Source: Aliidongia dinghuensis (GTDB taxonomy: Bacteria > Pseudomonadota > Alphaproteobacteria > ATCC43930 > CGMCC-115725). Taken from it: 64,000 nucleotides of DNA. Within the stretch, counting starts at the first letter, position 1. Each line of letters starts with the position of its first letter. The stretch spans positions 407,211 through 471,210 of the forward strand of contig NZ_BMJQ01000004.1 in assembly GCF_014643535.1 (NCBI RefSeq). Reading direction: 5' to 3'. Shown piece after piece: positions 17,486 through 26,437 of the stretch. The notes under the pieces were generated by a model, which saw nothing but the letters and a program-made list of their open reading frames with translations, was not told the origin of the DNA and did no database searches. A program made the position numbers and the translations under genes.

Positions 17486-18070
17486 GTGAATCACATTTCG
17501 CATGTTTGCGAGTCCCTGGCAGAAGCTCTTGTTGACGATCCATTTTACCAAGCGGTGACGATCGATTCGTCGGCAGACGAAGGGAAAAGGCGACTGATTC
17601 TCGCTCGATACTTCAACCTTGCCATCGAGGAAGCGACCAGCATTGGCGAAGTTCAATATGCCGGAGGTGACGGTGCTGCAATCTGGGTCACCAATGAAGC
17701 GAGTGACGGCGATATAGGAAGGTACAGCACGGCCCGGACACGGGCATTGACGAAGCTGCTCGGCGCCGCAGGTTTTGATAATTACGTGAGCATTTCCAAA
17801 TCGATGGCGAAGAATGTTCCGACTCACCTTGCCGACGCTTGGTATTTATCCATCTTGGGCGTGCGGCCAGCGGCGCGAGGGCAACGACTGGCGCATCGTC
17901 TCGTCGAATTGACCTTGAGCCGGGCCGATCGACAGGGTGCTACGTGCTTTTTGGAGACCTTTAACCCACTGAGCCTGCCCTTTTATCGGAGGCTTGGTTT
18001 TGATCACGAAATTCGTTGTTTTGAAGAAGTTACGGCTCGTCCCTATTGGATATTAACGCGACATAACTAG
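17486..18070 (+). CDS. GNAT family N-acetyltransferase
   Basis: A 194-residue acetyltransferase that would use acetyl-CoA to modify an amine. The C-terminal GNAT core is clear: WYLSILGVRPAARGQRLAHR holds the pyrophosphate-binding RGQRLA loop, followed by CFLETFNPLSLPFYRRLGFD. The layout resembles puromycin-acetyltransferase-like members. The start is GTG 17486 with only a weak GGGG upstream. Its codons are visibly more A/T-rich than its neighbours, suggesting recent acquisition. It ends in CTAG, shared with the FUSC gene's stop on the other strand (convergent 4-nt overlap). Confidence 0.83.
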   Translation: MNHISHVCESLAEALVDDPFYQAVTIDSSADEGKRRLILARYFNLAIEEATSIGEVQYAGGDGAAIWVTNEASDGDIGRYSTARTRALTKLLGAAGFDNYVSISKSMAKNVPTHLADAWYLSILGVRPAARGQRLAHRLVELTLSRADRQGATCFLETFNPLSLPFYRRLGFDHEIRCFEEVTARPYWILTRHN

Positions 18071-20394
18071 AACCCGGCGAGCCGGATCCCGGCCGCGTGC
18101 AGCACGTGGGTCTGGCGCGTGAGGCGCGCGATCTCGTGCTCGAACAGATGGCGCTCAGTCGCGTGTTCGGCGCCTTCGGGGGGCGGCTCGTCGGGCGTCG
18201 CCGGCACCAGCGCCGCGATGTCCGGCGGCGGCGGCAGTTCCGGCGGCGCCATCCGCCGATCGACGGCATCGGCGATGGCGCTCATGGCGCTGCCGAGCCA
18301 GTCGCCCAGCCGCTCGAGCTGCGCCCGCCCCTCGCCCGTCACGAGATCGGTCGGCAGGTATGCCAGTGCCAGCGCCACGCCTGCGAGCCGCCTGAGGCAG
18401 GTGAGGATCGTCGTCGCCGGCTCCTCCTCGCGCCGCGTCCCGGTATGCGGTTCGTCGATCAGGCGCTGCAGCGAGGCTTCGGCATTGTTGCTGGCCATGC
18501 CGGCAACCTGGCGGGGGGCTACCAGACCCGGCCGCGGCTCGCCCGCCACGAACTGGGTGATCGCCGCGAGCGTCAGATCGCGGTTGGTGCGGATGGCGCG
18601 CGCCACTTGCCGCTGCAGCTCGAGCCCCTCGCGCACCGGCCAGAGCAGATAGGCCGCGACCAGGCCCAAGGCACCGCCCAGCAGGCTGTGCATCGCCCGG
18701 AGCGCTGCCAGATAGAGATCGCCGCTGCCGCCGGTCTGGAACAGTTCGGCGACGAGCACGAACTGCGGTGTCAGCAGGAACACGAACAGCGTGTAGTTGA
18801 CCGGGCGCAGCGCCATGGTCGCGATGGCGAGCGGGAAAATCACGACCGTGATGGCGATCGGATCGGGCAGCATCCAGCCCAGCAAGGCCGCGACCAGGCC
18901 GCCGGCGACGCTGCCGACGACGCGCTCGACCGTGCGGCGGAACGTCGTCGCCAGATAGGGCTGCAGCACCACGGCGGCCGTGATGGTGAGCCAATAGCCG
19001 CGCGTCAGCAGCAGCGACCGGGTGAGCGCCACCGCGACCGCGGCGGTGATCGCAAGGCGCAGCGCGTGGCGGAACGTAATCGAGCGGAAATTGAAGTTGG
19101 CCCGGAGCGTCGCCAGGATGTCGCTGAAACGCCGCCCCCGTTCGGCCGGCATGAGCGTCTTCAGCTGGCCGGGCGGCAGTTGGCCGGGTGATGCCGGCGG
19201 CATATCGGGCGCCACGCCGCGGATCGTCAGCGCGGCATGGCCGGCATAGCCGTCGATGGTCTCGAACAGGCCCGCCGCCTGGCGATAGGCCGCAAGATCG
19301 GCGGTGCCGCGCGGCTCGGCGGCCTCGACCGCCCGGCGCAACCCGCGGGCGGCGGCTCTGATGTCGGTCGTCTGCGGCAGCGGCCCGCCGGTCATCGCGT
19401 CGGCGAGCCCGCGCGTGATGGCGGCGAGGCGGTTCAGCGCCGCATCGACCTGGAAATGGATGTCCGGATGCCGGTCGAGTGCGCTCGCAAGCTCCAGCAC
19501 CTCGCTGAGCGCGATCAGGGCGGCGAAGATCTGGTCGATTTCCGCGGCCAGGATGACAAGGCCGGCACCGCGGTCGCTTTGGCCCGGCGCGCGCCGGCGC
19601 GTGTCGGCGAGCGTCGCGCGGGCAGTCTCGATGGCGGCGCGGGTATGGTTGCGCCGCTCGCGCACGAGCCGCCCCCACTCCGCCTCAGACGGCGCGCTGC
19701 TGCCGTGCACCTGGCCCAGCGCCGCGGCGAAATCTGCAACACTGCGCCAGCACGCGGCGATCGCACGCCTGGACGCGGCATTGGGATGGACCGGCCAGAG
19801 CACCAGCGCCAGTCCCATGGCCCAGAGCCCGCCGCCGATGGTGAGCGCGCCGCGGAACAGCGCCTCGCGCGGGCTCGGATCCGGGATGCCGATCGAGACC
19901 AGCACATCGGTGGTCAGGAGCACGCCGACGGTGGTGGCAGCGTTGCCGAACAGCCGGATCATGCTGGCGCCGAAGCTCCACAGCAGGACCAGCAGGACGG
20001 CGAGCGGCGTGCTGTCCTGAACCAGGAACGACAGCAGGTTGCCGATGGCGGCGAACAGCGTGAAGCCGCCCATCGAGAGCGAGCGCGTGCGGTTCGACCC
20101 GCCGACGTCGGCGAGGCAGGTCCAGAACCCGATGATCGCGATCCAGTTGAGTTCCGGCCGATGCAGCAGTTCGCCCGCCAGCACCGGCAGCGCGCTCGCG
20201 GTTGCGGCACGCGCACCCGCCGCGAGGCTGATTTCCCTCAGATCCAGCGGCAAGGCCCGATCAAGTCGGCTGCGCCAGTTCCCAGGCGCCCTTCTCCCGA
20301 CCAATCCGTCCACGCCACCCATCCCTGTCGCCTGCCCCCGCGACATGATGGCACGGATGCGCCGGCGTCCGGGAGGTGGTTTTGTCGATTTCAC
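18067..20394 (-). CDS. FUSC family inner membrane protein (aromatic acid exporter-like)
   Basis: A large membrane protein (about 750-775 residues) of the fusaric acid resistance / YccS-YhfK type. Two blocks of membrane spans are visible: an N-terminal block around LLSFLVQDSTPLAVLLVLLW and a second after FRSITFRHALRLAITAAVAVAL, each followed by a soluble helical domain; TTFRRTVERVVGSVAGGLVAA is the typical second-block signature. Such proteins export aromatic acids or weak acids, often with a small partner and an HlyD adaptor, neither of which adjoins. The start is uncertain: GTG 20394 is the longest, ATG 20346 and ATG 20322 are alternatives. Confidence 0.88.
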   Translation of the reverse strand: MKSTKPPPGRRRIRAIMSRGQATGMGGVDGLVGRRAPGNWRSRLDRALPLDLREISLAAGARAATASALPVLAGELLHRPELNWIAIIGFWTCLADVGGSNRTRSLSMGGFTLFAAIGNLLSFLVQDSTPLAVLLVLLWSFGASMIRLFGNAATTVGVLLTTDVLVSIGIPDPSPREALFRGALTIGGGLWAMGLALVLWPVHPNAASRRAIAACWRSVADFAAALGQVHGSSAPSEAEWGRLVRERRNHTRAAIETARATLADTRRRAPGQSDRGAGLVILAAEIDQIFAALIALSEVLELASALDRHPDIHFQVDAALNRLAAITRGLADAMTGGPLPQTTDIRAAARGLRRAVEAAEPRGTADLAAYRQAAGLFETIDGYAGHAALTIRGVAPDMPPASPGQLPPGQLKTLMPAERGRRFSDILATLRANFNFRSITFRHALRLAITAAVAVALTRSLLLTRGYWLTITAAVVLQPYLATTFRRTVERVVGSVAGGLVAALLGWMLPDPIAITVVIFPLAIATMALRPVNYTLFVFLLTPQFVLVAELFQTGGSGDLYLAALRAMHSLLGGALGLVAAYLLWPVREGLELQRQVARAIRTNRDLTLAAITQFVAGEPRPGLVAPRQVAGMASNNAEASLQRLIDEPHTGTRREEEPATTILTCLRRLAGVALALAYLPTDLVTGEGRAQLERLGDWLGSAMSAIADAVDRRMAPPELPPPPDIAALVPATPDEPPPEGAEHATERHLFEHEIARLTRQTHVLHAAGIRLAGF

Positions 20395-20444
20395 ACCGTC
20401 TTAACGATGAAAACCGGAGAATGGCGGCACTCCAGGAGACGCTC

Positions 20445-20735
20445 ATGCCCTCGTTCTTCGCCCAGTTGGCCTCATTCATCGCCGGCCCTGCGAAACCGGC
20501 CGCTGCCCCGGCACCCGCTCGTGGCGCCAAACCGCCGGCGGCCGCACCGAAAAGCGCCGAACGTCAGGCTTTGGAACAATCGATCCTGGCGAATCGGCGC
20601 AAGATCCTGACCAACATGGCGGCGATGCAGCAGGAACGCGAAGCCGCGCTCAAGGCGCGCGGCATCTCCAGTCAAGACATGGTGTCGGCCGCGGAAATCG
20701 CGCGCCGCATCCTCCTCGATCAGGGGAATCATTGA
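20445..20735 (+). CDS. Hypothetical protein with Ala/Pro-rich linker
   Basis: A 96-residue protein of unknown function starting [18 protein letters not shown], followed by an Ala-Pro low-complexity linker (residues about 16-45) and a charged C-terminal helical part ending [16 protein letters not shown] 20445 is preferred because AGGAGA lies 5 nt upstream; ATG 20421 and GTG 20376 are also in frame. It is divergent from the FUSC gene with only ~50 bp between starts, so the two may share regulation. No recognisable family. Confidence 0.6.
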   Translation: MPSFFAQLASFIAGPAKPAAAPAPARGAKPPAAAPKSAERQALEQSILANRRKILTNMAAMQQEREAALKARGISSQDMVSAAEIARRILLDQGNH

Positions 20736-20738
20736 CGA

Positions 20739-20756
20739 ACGCAACAATTGCTGCGT
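20739..20756. promoter_or_regulatory. Near-perfect 18-bp palindrome upstream of dctA
   Basis: ACGCAACAATTGCTGCGT is symmetric except for one mismatched pair. It lies immediately after the stop of the Ala/Pro-rich protein gene and about 100 bp before the dctA start. It may be an operator; it has no loop or T-run for a terminator. No -24/-12 sigma-54 site was found next to it. Confidence 0.3.
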
Positions 20757-20859
20757 CGCAACAAAAACTAATCGTTCCGTTTGTCTGGCGATTTCTGTAG
20801 GGTCGCGCACCGTTTCACCGAACGGCCCATCCCTTTTGTCAGCCAGCGGAGATTCTTCA

Positions 20860-22164
20860 GTGCCGACAGACGTCGTTGCTTCGGGTCGCAGGAGCCGCCC
20901 GTTCTACAAGAATCTGACCGTCCAGGTTTTGACGGCGATCCTCATCGGCGTTCTGCTGGGTGAGTTCGATCCGGAGCTGGCGAAGCAGCTGAAGCCGCTC
21001 GGCGACATCTTCATCAAGCTGATCAAGCTGGTGATCGCACCGGTGATCTTCCTCACGGTCGTGACCGGCATCTCGCATATGGGCGACATGAAGAAGGTCG
21101 GCCGGGTCGGCGGCAAGGCGCTGCTCTATTTCGAGCTCGTGACGACGATCGCCCTCGCCTTCGGCCTGATCATCGTCAATCTGATCGGTCCCGGCCGCGG
21201 CGCCTCGACCGCGAATGCGAAGATCGACGCGGTCGCAAGCTATGCGGCCCAGGGCAAGGCGTTCGACATTCAGAAGTTCCTGCTCGAACTCATTCCCGAC
21301 AATTTCCTCGGTGCCTTCGCCAAGGGTGACCTGATCCCGATCCTGATCATCGCCATCCTGTTCGGCGCGGCCTTGACCCATATGGGCGAGCGCGGCAAGC
21401 CGATCGAGGAATTGCTGGAACGCGTCAGCCACGTGTTCTTCGGCATCATCGGCATCGTCATGTATGCGGCGCCCTTGGGCGCCTTGGGCGCCATGGCATA
21501 CACCATCGGCGTCAACGGCGTCGGCGTGCTGGTCAACCTGGGCGAGCTCATGGCTTGCGTCTACCTGACCATGGCGGCATTCGTGCTCCTGGCGCTCGGC
21601 CTGATTGCCAAGTTCTCGGGCTTCAGCATCTTCAAGTTCCTGCGCTACATCACCGAGGAGCTGCTGATCGTGCTCGGCACCTCCTCGTCCGAGACGGCGC
21701 TGCCGCGCCTCATGGACAAGCTCGAGCGCTTCGGCGTGGCGCGCCCAGTCGTGGGCCTGGTCGTGCCGACCGGCTATTCCTTCAATCTCGACGGCACCTC
21801 GATCTACATGTCCATGGCGACGATCTTCATCGCCCAGGCCTATGGCATCGATCTTTCGATCGGCCAGCAGATCTTCATCCTGAGCGTGCTCATGGTGACG
21901 TCCAAGGGGGCGGCCGGTGTCACCGGCTCCGGCTTCATCACGCTGGCGGCGACGCTGGAGGCGACCAAGATCGTGCCGATCGAGGGCCTGGCGCTGCTCC
22001 TCGGCGTCGATCGCTTCATGTCCGAGGCGCGCGCCATCACCAACATCATCGGCAATGCGGTCGCGGCCGTGGTGATCGGCAAGAACGAGAAGGCTTTCGA
22101 CGAGGCAGCGGCCCTGGCAGAATATCGCCGGGCGTTCGACGATCCGTCGATCAGCCGGATCTGA
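20860..22164 (+). CDS. dctA: C4-dicarboxylate:cation symporter DctA
   Basis: A 434-residue symporter of the DAACS family that imports succinate, fumarate and malate with cations. Diagnostic stretches are present: [20 protein letters not shown] in TM2, the serine-rich reentrant loop [20 protein letters not shown], and [20 protein letters not shown] with the substrate-binding NLDGT. GTG 20860 is preferred (GCGGAGA 8 nt upstream) over TTG 20836. It precedes mazG by 53 bp containing 13-bp-period repeats. It shares likely substrates with the fumarase-containing operon at the left of the window, but no DctBD sensor genes are nearby. Confidence 0.93.
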   Translation: MPTDVVASGRRSRPFYKNLTVQVLTAILIGVLLGEFDPELAKQLKPLGDIFIKLIKLVIAPVIFLTVVTGISHMGDMKKVGRVGGKALLYFELVTTIALAFGLIIVNLIGPGRGASTANAKIDAVASYAAQGKAFDIQKFLLELIPDNFLGAFAKGDLIPILIIAILFGAALTHMGERGKPIEELLERVSHVFFGIIGIVMYAAPLGALGAMAYTIGVNGVGVLVNLGELMACVYLTMAAFVLLALGLIAKFSGFSIFKFLRYITEELLIVLGTSSSETALPRLMDKLERFGVARPVVGLVVPTGYSFNLDGTSIYMSMATIFIAQAYGIDLSIGQQIFILSVLMVTSKGAAGVTGSGFITLAATLEATKIVPIEGLALLLGVDRFMSEARAITNIIGNAVAAVVIGKNEKAFDEAAALAEYRRAFDDPSISRI

Positions 22165-22169
22165 CCCAC

Positions 22170-22208
22170 GCGACGACCACACGCCACGACGACCCGCCAC
22201 GACCCAGA
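22170..22208. repeat. Three degenerate 13-bp units after the dctA stop
   Basis: GCGACGACCACAC, GCCACGACGACCC and GCCACGACCCAGA follow each other at 22170, 22183 and 22196, six bases after the TGA. The core GCCACGAC is exact in copies two and three. They fill most of the dctA-mazG spacer. Confidence 0.6.
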
Positions 22209-22217
22209 CGAGGACCG

Positions 22218-23048
22218 ATGTCGATACCACCGCCGTCCGGGACCGGCATCGACCGCCTGCTCCGCATCATGGCGCAGCTCCGCTCGAAAGACGGCGGCTG
22301 TCCCTGGGACATCGAGCAGGATTTCTCGACCATCGCGCCCTACACGATCGAGGAAGCCTATGAAGTGGCCGACGCGATCGAGAAGCGCGACATGCCGGCG
22401 CTCAAGGACGAGCTGGGCGACCTCTTGTTCCAGGTCGTGTTCCACGGTCGCATGGCCGAGGAAGCGGGCCTGTTCGGCTTCGAGGAGATCGCCGACGCGA
22501 TCTCGGAGAAGATGGTCCGCCGGCACCCGCATGTGTTCACCAGCGAAGCCGGCGACGGGACGGCGGTCGCGACCGCGGCGGATCAGACGGTCAATTGGGA
22601 GCGCATGAAGGCGGCCGAGCGCGCAAGCCAGGCGCAGGAGGCCGAGCGCCACAGCGCGCTCGACGGCGTCATTGCCGGCCTCCCCGCTTTGACCCGCGCC
22701 GTCAAGATCCAGAAGCGCGCGGCCCGCGTCGGCTTCGACTGGACCGAGCCTGCGCCGATCCTCGACAAGATCGAGGAAGAGATCGACGAGCTCAGGGCCG
22801 AGCTTACGAACGGCGCTGCCGCCGAGCGGATCGAGGATGAGCTGGGCGACCTCATCTTCGCCCTTGCCAACCTGGCGCGCCGGCTCGACCTCGACGCCGA
22901 AGGCGCCCTCCGACGCGCGACAGCCAAGTTCGAGCGCCGCTTCCGCGCGATGGAAGCGCTGGCCACCGCCGAAGGGCGTCCGTTCGACAGCCTGCCGCTC
23001 GACGAGCAGGACGCGCTCTGGAACCGCGTCAAGGCGAATGAGGGCTGA
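22218..23048 (+). CDS. mazG: Nucleoside triphosphate pyrophosphohydrolase MazG
   Basis: A 276-residue house-cleaning enzyme that hydrolyses NTPs and dNTPs to monophosphates and pyrophosphate. Two MazG domains are visible, each with the metal-binding pattern: CPWDIEQDFSTIAPYTIEEA with DELGDLLFQVV in the first, and EEEIDELRAEL with DELGDLIFALANLARRL in the second. This is the two-domain E. coli-type length. Its last codons overlap the start of the VOC-family gene, suggesting translational coupling. Confidence 0.95.
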   Translation: MSIPPPSGTGIDRLLRIMAQLRSKDGGCPWDIEQDFSTIAPYTIEEAYEVADAIEKRDMPALKDELGDLLFQVVFHGRMAEEAGLFGFEEIADAISEKMVRRHPHVFTSEAGDGTAVATAADQTVNWERMKAAERASQAQEAERHSALDGVIAGLPALTRAVKIQKRAARVGFDWTEPAPILDKIEEEIDELRAELTNGAAAERIEDELGDLIFALANLARRLDLDAEGALRRATAKFERRFRAMEALATAEGRPFDSLPLDEQDALWNRVKANEG

Positions 23049-23433
23049 AACGGTGACCTTCGGCCGTGGGCCCCGGGTCGTCCCGGCCCTCCTTGCTCGC
23101 GACCTCTCAGAGACAGCCGCGTTCTACGGCCGACTGGGCTTCTCGATCGAATGGCCGGACGGTGATCGTCGTCCCGCACATCGGCTGCGGGTAGAGCGCG
23201 ACGGCATCGCCCTGTTCTTCTTCGACGAGCCAATCGGGACGGCCACCGATCCTGCCCTGTCCGGCACAATCTACGCGTTCCCCGAAAGCGTCGACGCGCT
23301 CGCTGAGGAATGGCGGGACAAGGTCGCGTTTCTTTGGGGCCCCGAATTGATGCCCTATGGACTCTACGAGTTCGGCATTGCCGATCCAAACGGCTATTGC
23401 CTCGCCTTCGCCGAGCGCCGGTCGAGCTTGTGA
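23038..23433 (+). CDS. VOC family protein (glyoxalase/bleomycin-resistance fold)
   Basis: A 131-residue single-module vicinal-oxygen-chelate protein: VPALLARDLSETAAFYGRLG opens the first beta-alpha-beta unit and GLYEFGIADPNGYCLAFAER closes the second. This pattern is shared with bleomycin-binding proteins, which sequester rather than degrade the drug. The start ATG 23038 overlaps the mazG stop; GTG 23053 is an alternative. The open frame extends further upstream only as a shadow of mazG. The ligand is unknown. Confidence 0.82.
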   Translation: MRAETVTFGRGPRVVPALLARDLSETAAFYGRLGFSIEWPDGDRRPAHRLRVERDGIALFFFDEPIGTATDPALSGTIYAFPESVDALAEEWRDKVAFLWGPELMPYGLYEFGIADPNGYCLAFAERRSSL

Positions 23434-23506
23434 TCTCCCTCACAGAGCCACGATACAGTTCGAAATAGAGTTCGATCGTCACAAACCCGTATAGCGGGAG
23501 GCGATC

Positions 23507-23983
23507 ATGGCGAAATGTTCAGGCTGGTACTACAAGGGGCCCGCGTGGCATCAGAACAGCCTCGTCGCGGTCAACGCCGATAGCCGGAGCGGCAAGGAGA
23601 CTCGGAAAGATCTCCTGGGCCTCGGCAGCAATGAGGATGCGAAGGCCTTCATCGGGGCGCTCGACTACATCGCGCGCCTCGGCATCGAGGGAAAGGACGG
23701 CAAAAGCCGTGATCCGTTCGGCTGTGCCGAGCCCGATGCTGTCTACCAGCTGCTCAAGCTCGGTGCCGAGATCAACCAGATCTTCATCAGCCAGACACGC
23801 GAGAGCCGGGTTTCGACGTACTGGCGCGACGCCGGCGAAGAATATGACGTCTACCTGAAACCCTGCCCGTGCTGCCGCCTGTGGCTCAGCGCCGAACATC
23901 GGGCCGGGTACTTCATGATCGACATCAAGGAGCTTTATCGCCTGCGGGATCTCAACAGCAAGGCGACCACGTCCGACAAGTGA
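23507..23983 (+). CDS. Hypothetical protein with CPCC motif
   Basis: A 158-residue soluble protein of unknown function. It begins MAKCSGWYYKGPAWHQNSLV, has a helical middle (DAKAFIGALDYIARLGI, AVYQLLKLGAEINQIFI) and carries a cysteine cluster KPCPCCRLWLS near residue 118 that could bind a metal. The ATG has a strong GGGAGG site. It stands alone: a hairpin follows directly and the TonB receptor gene converges on it. No family recognised. Confidence 0.7.
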   Translation: MAKCSGWYYKGPAWHQNSLVAVNADSRSGKETRKDLLGLGSNEDAKAFIGALDYIARLGIEGKDGKSRDPFGCAEPDAVYQLLKLGAEINQIFISQTRESRVSTYWRDAGEEYDVYLKPCPCCRLWLSAEHRAGYFMIDIKELYRLRDLNSKATTSDK

Positions 23984-23986
23984 CCC

Positions 23987-24018
23987 AGGAGCCCGCTGCA
24001 AGCCGGCAGCGGGCTCCT
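23987..24018. terminator. Strong hairpin between convergent genes
   Basis: AGGAGCCCGCTGC and GCAGCGGGCTCCT form a perfect 13-bp stem around a 6-nt loop, starting 4 bp after the stop of the CPCC protein and facing the end of the TonB receptor gene. There is no T-run on either side, so it is a hairpin-type bidirectional terminator candidate rather than a canonical Rho-independent one. Confidence 0.6.
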
Positions 24019-24049
24019 GCGGCGACGGTGCATGATCACGTCCCGGCCG

Positions 24050-26350
24050 TCAGAAGTCCTTCGACACCGACAAGCCGACCGTCAGTGGCCGGACTGTGTA
24101 GCCCTCGTTGACCGAGAGCAGCGACGGCCGCTGGATCGTCTTGTTCTGGTCGAGCAGGTTCTTCACGAACAGCGAGACGACCAGGCTGCCGAAATCGGCA
24201 CCGACGCTCGCGTTCAGTACGTTGTAGACCGGCCGGCCATAGTCCGGGTCGGTGTTCTGGAACGCACCGTGGCTCGGGCCCGTCCATTCCCAATCGGCAC
24301 GGACGAAGCCGTCGACGCCGTTGGCGACTTCGGTCGTGTAGTCGGCGCCGAACGCAGCGGTCCAATCGGGCGTGCCCAGCAGCTTGTCGCCGACCGCGGC
24401 GCCCAGGCCCGGATCGGCTTGGGTCAGGGTCGAGTGCGTGTAGTCGGCGGACGCGGTCAGCGTCAGGGCCGGCGTCACGCGCGCGCGGATCGAGAGTTCC
24501 GTGCCGTAGCTCTCGGCATTGCCGGCGTTCGTCGTGTAGTCGAAGCCGCAGATCGGCAGATAGATGTGCTGCTGCACGTTCTTCCAGGTGATGTAGTAGA
24601 CCGCGGCGTCGACCGAGACGCGATTGCCCCAGAAGCGCGCCTTGTCGCCAAGCTCGTAGCTCCAGAGCGAGTCGGCGTTGTATTTCTCCGGCGCGCCCTT
24701 GACGCCGAGGTTCTGGAAGTCGGCCGAGCATTCGAACTGCGGGATCGGCTGATTGGGCGCGCCGAGCCGGAACCCCTTGCTGGCATTGGCATAGAGCGTC
24801 TGGGCCTCGGTCACGTCCCAGGTCGCCGCGAACTTCGGCGTCGCGGCATAGCTGCGCTCGTTGAAGCCGAACTGGGGCGCCGCGTCGGCGTTGTAATAGC
24901 CGCCGCCGGTGCCGCCGAGCGATTCGCGGGCGAAGTTATAGCGGAGGCCCGCTGTCAGGTGCACGGTCTCCCACGGGATATAGGTGAACTCGCCGAATAC
25001 GGCGTATTGCCGCTCGTCGTAGCGGTCCGTGTTCGAATAGACGAGATCGCCCGTGAGCGGGTTGGAGATGACCGGGATATTGTCCGGCGTCGTGCCGTAG
25101 AGCTGCTGCAGCGCCGCACCGACGCCGGTGATGTATTCCTGGTCCGACAGATGGACGTGCTGGTCCGAGAAATAGAGCCCGCCGATCCAGGTATAGGGCC
25201 GGCCGGTGTCGGCGCTCGATTTCGAGGCGAGCCGCAGCTCCTCCGAATATTGCCGCGTGGTCGGGTAGATATAGGCGGGCGACGGCAGGCCGCCGATCGA
25301 CGCCGGGTTGACGTTCGGGAAGGCGGCGACCGTCGCTGGGTCGGATGCCAGCGTGTTGGCGAGCAGCACGCTGTTGTAATAGGTGCCGTCCTGCACGCGA
25401 TTGAACTGGCGCCAGAAATAGCTTGAGACCGAGGTGAGGTCGGCCCAGTGCAGGTCGTAGTCGGCAGTGATGCTGGGCACGAACAGCGTGTCGCGACCGC
25501 GCTCGGCGACCAGCTTCGCGGTCGAGAGCGACGGCAGGCTCAGGTCATAGACCGAGGTGTCGTCGACCCTGAGCCGCTGGAAGAACACGGCGGGCGTGAT
25601 CGTGAGGTCGTCGCCGATGCGCGCCTTCAGGGTCGCGCGCACCACGCCGGTCTTCTCGTCGTTGATGTCGTGGTCGAGCAGCTGGCCCGTGGTCGACAGC
25701 TGGTCGATGTAGCCGCTGTTGTCGAGGAAATCGACGCCCAGGCGCAGCGCGGCCATGCCCTTGACGATCGGCACGTTCAAGACACCGCTTTCCTCGTAGT
25801 TGAGGCCGCCGTGCTTGGTGCTGGACAGCTCGGAATAGACGCTGCCGCCGAAATCGTCGAGGTCCGGCTGTTTGCTGATGAAGCGGATCGTGCCGCCCAT
25901 GGAGCTCGAGCCGTAGAGCGTGCCCTGTGGGCCGCGCAGTACCTCGATCCGGTCGAGGTCGAAGAATTGCGGCTCGGTTGCCCCGGTATTGAGCAGGTTG
26001 CGCATCGTGATCGGCACTTCGTCCAGATAGATGCCGACCGTGGGCGAGCCTGCGTCCGAGCTGATGCCCCTGAGCTCGATCTTGCTGAGCCCCGTGCCGC
26101 CCTCGTTCGAGAAGGACAGTCCCGGCACCTCACGGGAGAGATCCGTGATGTCGTTGATGTGCTGTTCCTGGAGCTGCGTGCCGCTCAGAACCGAGATATT
26201 GAGCGGGACTTCCTTGACGTCTTCCGCGCGCTTCTGCGCCGTGACCGTGATGACTTCGGTGCTGGACGCCCCGTCGGCGAGCGCTGCCAGCGGCGCCAGC
26301 AGAAGCGCGCCGCAACCGGCGCCGCACAAGAACCCGGCTCGCTGCCCCAT
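24050..26350 (-). CDS. TonB-dependent outer membrane receptor
   Basis: A 766-residue TonB-dependent receptor that imports a scarce ligand across the outer membrane. A signal peptide ends near APLAALA; the TonB box-like STEVITVTAQKRAEDVKEVP leads into the plug domain (LQEQHINDITDLSREVPGL, then RIEVLRGPQGTLYGSSSMGG). The rest is beta-barrel strands and the last residue is Phe, as the BAM complex expects. It resembles the Caulobacter/sphingomonad-type receptors for plant or aromatic compounds more than siderophore receptors, but no ligand can be assigned. An inverted repeat lies upstream. Confidence 0.92.
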   Translation of the reverse strand: MGQRAGFLCGAGCGALLLAPLAALADGASSTEVITVTAQKRAEDVKEVPLNISVLSGTQLQEQHINDITDLSREVPGLSFSNEGGTGLSKIELRGISSDAGSPTVGIYLDEVPITMRNLLNTGATEPQFFDLDRIEVLRGPQGTLYGSSSMGGTIRFISKQPDLDDFGGSVYSELSSTKHGGLNYEESGVLNVPIVKGMAALRLGVDFLDNSGYIDQLSTTGQLLDHDINDEKTGVVRATLKARIGDDLTITPAVFFQRLRVDDTSVYDLSLPSLSTAKLVAERGRDTLFVPSITADYDLHWADLTSVSSYFWRQFNRVQDGTYYNSVLLANTLASDPATVAAFPNVNPASIGGLPSPAYIYPTTRQYSEELRLASKSSADTGRPYTWIGGLYFSDQHVHLSDQEYITGVGAALQQLYGTTPDNIPVISNPLTGDLVYSNTDRYDERQYAVFGEFTYIPWETVHLTAGLRYNFARESLGGTGGGYYNADAAPQFGFNERSYAATPKFAATWDVTEAQTLYANASKGFRLGAPNQPIPQFECSADFQNLGVKGAPEKYNADSLWSYELGDKARFWGNRVSVDAAVYYITWKNVQQHIYLPICGFDYTTNAGNAESYGTELSIRARVTPALTLTASADYTHSTLTQADPGLGAAVGDKLLGTPDWTAAFGADYTTEVANGVDGFVRADWEWTGPSHGAFQNTDPDYGRPVYNVLNASVGADFGSLVVSLFVKNLLDQNKTIQRPSLLSVNEGYTVRPLTVGLSVSKDF

Positions 26351-26379
26351 TCATCCCCCCGTCCGATGAACAACCCCTT

Positions 26380-26415
26380 GTCACGCAAGTGCAATCTTCG
26401 TTCCACTTGCGTGAC
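26380..26415. promoter_or_regulatory. 12-bp inverted repeat upstream of the TonB receptor gene
   Basis: GTCACGCAAGTG (26380-26391) and CACTTGCGTGAC (26404-26415) are perfect complements 12 nt apart. It lies 30 bp before the TonB receptor start and 22 bp after the HIBADH stop on the same strand. It may terminate the upstream operon, or be an operator or leader hairpin of the receptor gene. There is no T-run, which leaves a regulatory role open. Confidence 0.5.
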
Positions 26416-26437
26416 TGGGATGGACGGGGAGTTCTCG

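Noticed and set aside
17127..17489. Plus-strand 120-codon frame overlapping the short acidic protein
   Set aside because: Sequence is less protein-like and has no ribosome site; the minus-strand 52-residue frame is preferred, though neither is certain.
20736..20859. Sigma-54 promoter for dctA (as in rhizobia)
   Set aside because: No TGGCAC-N5-TTGC match was found in the spacer; only a loose TGGCG word occurs.
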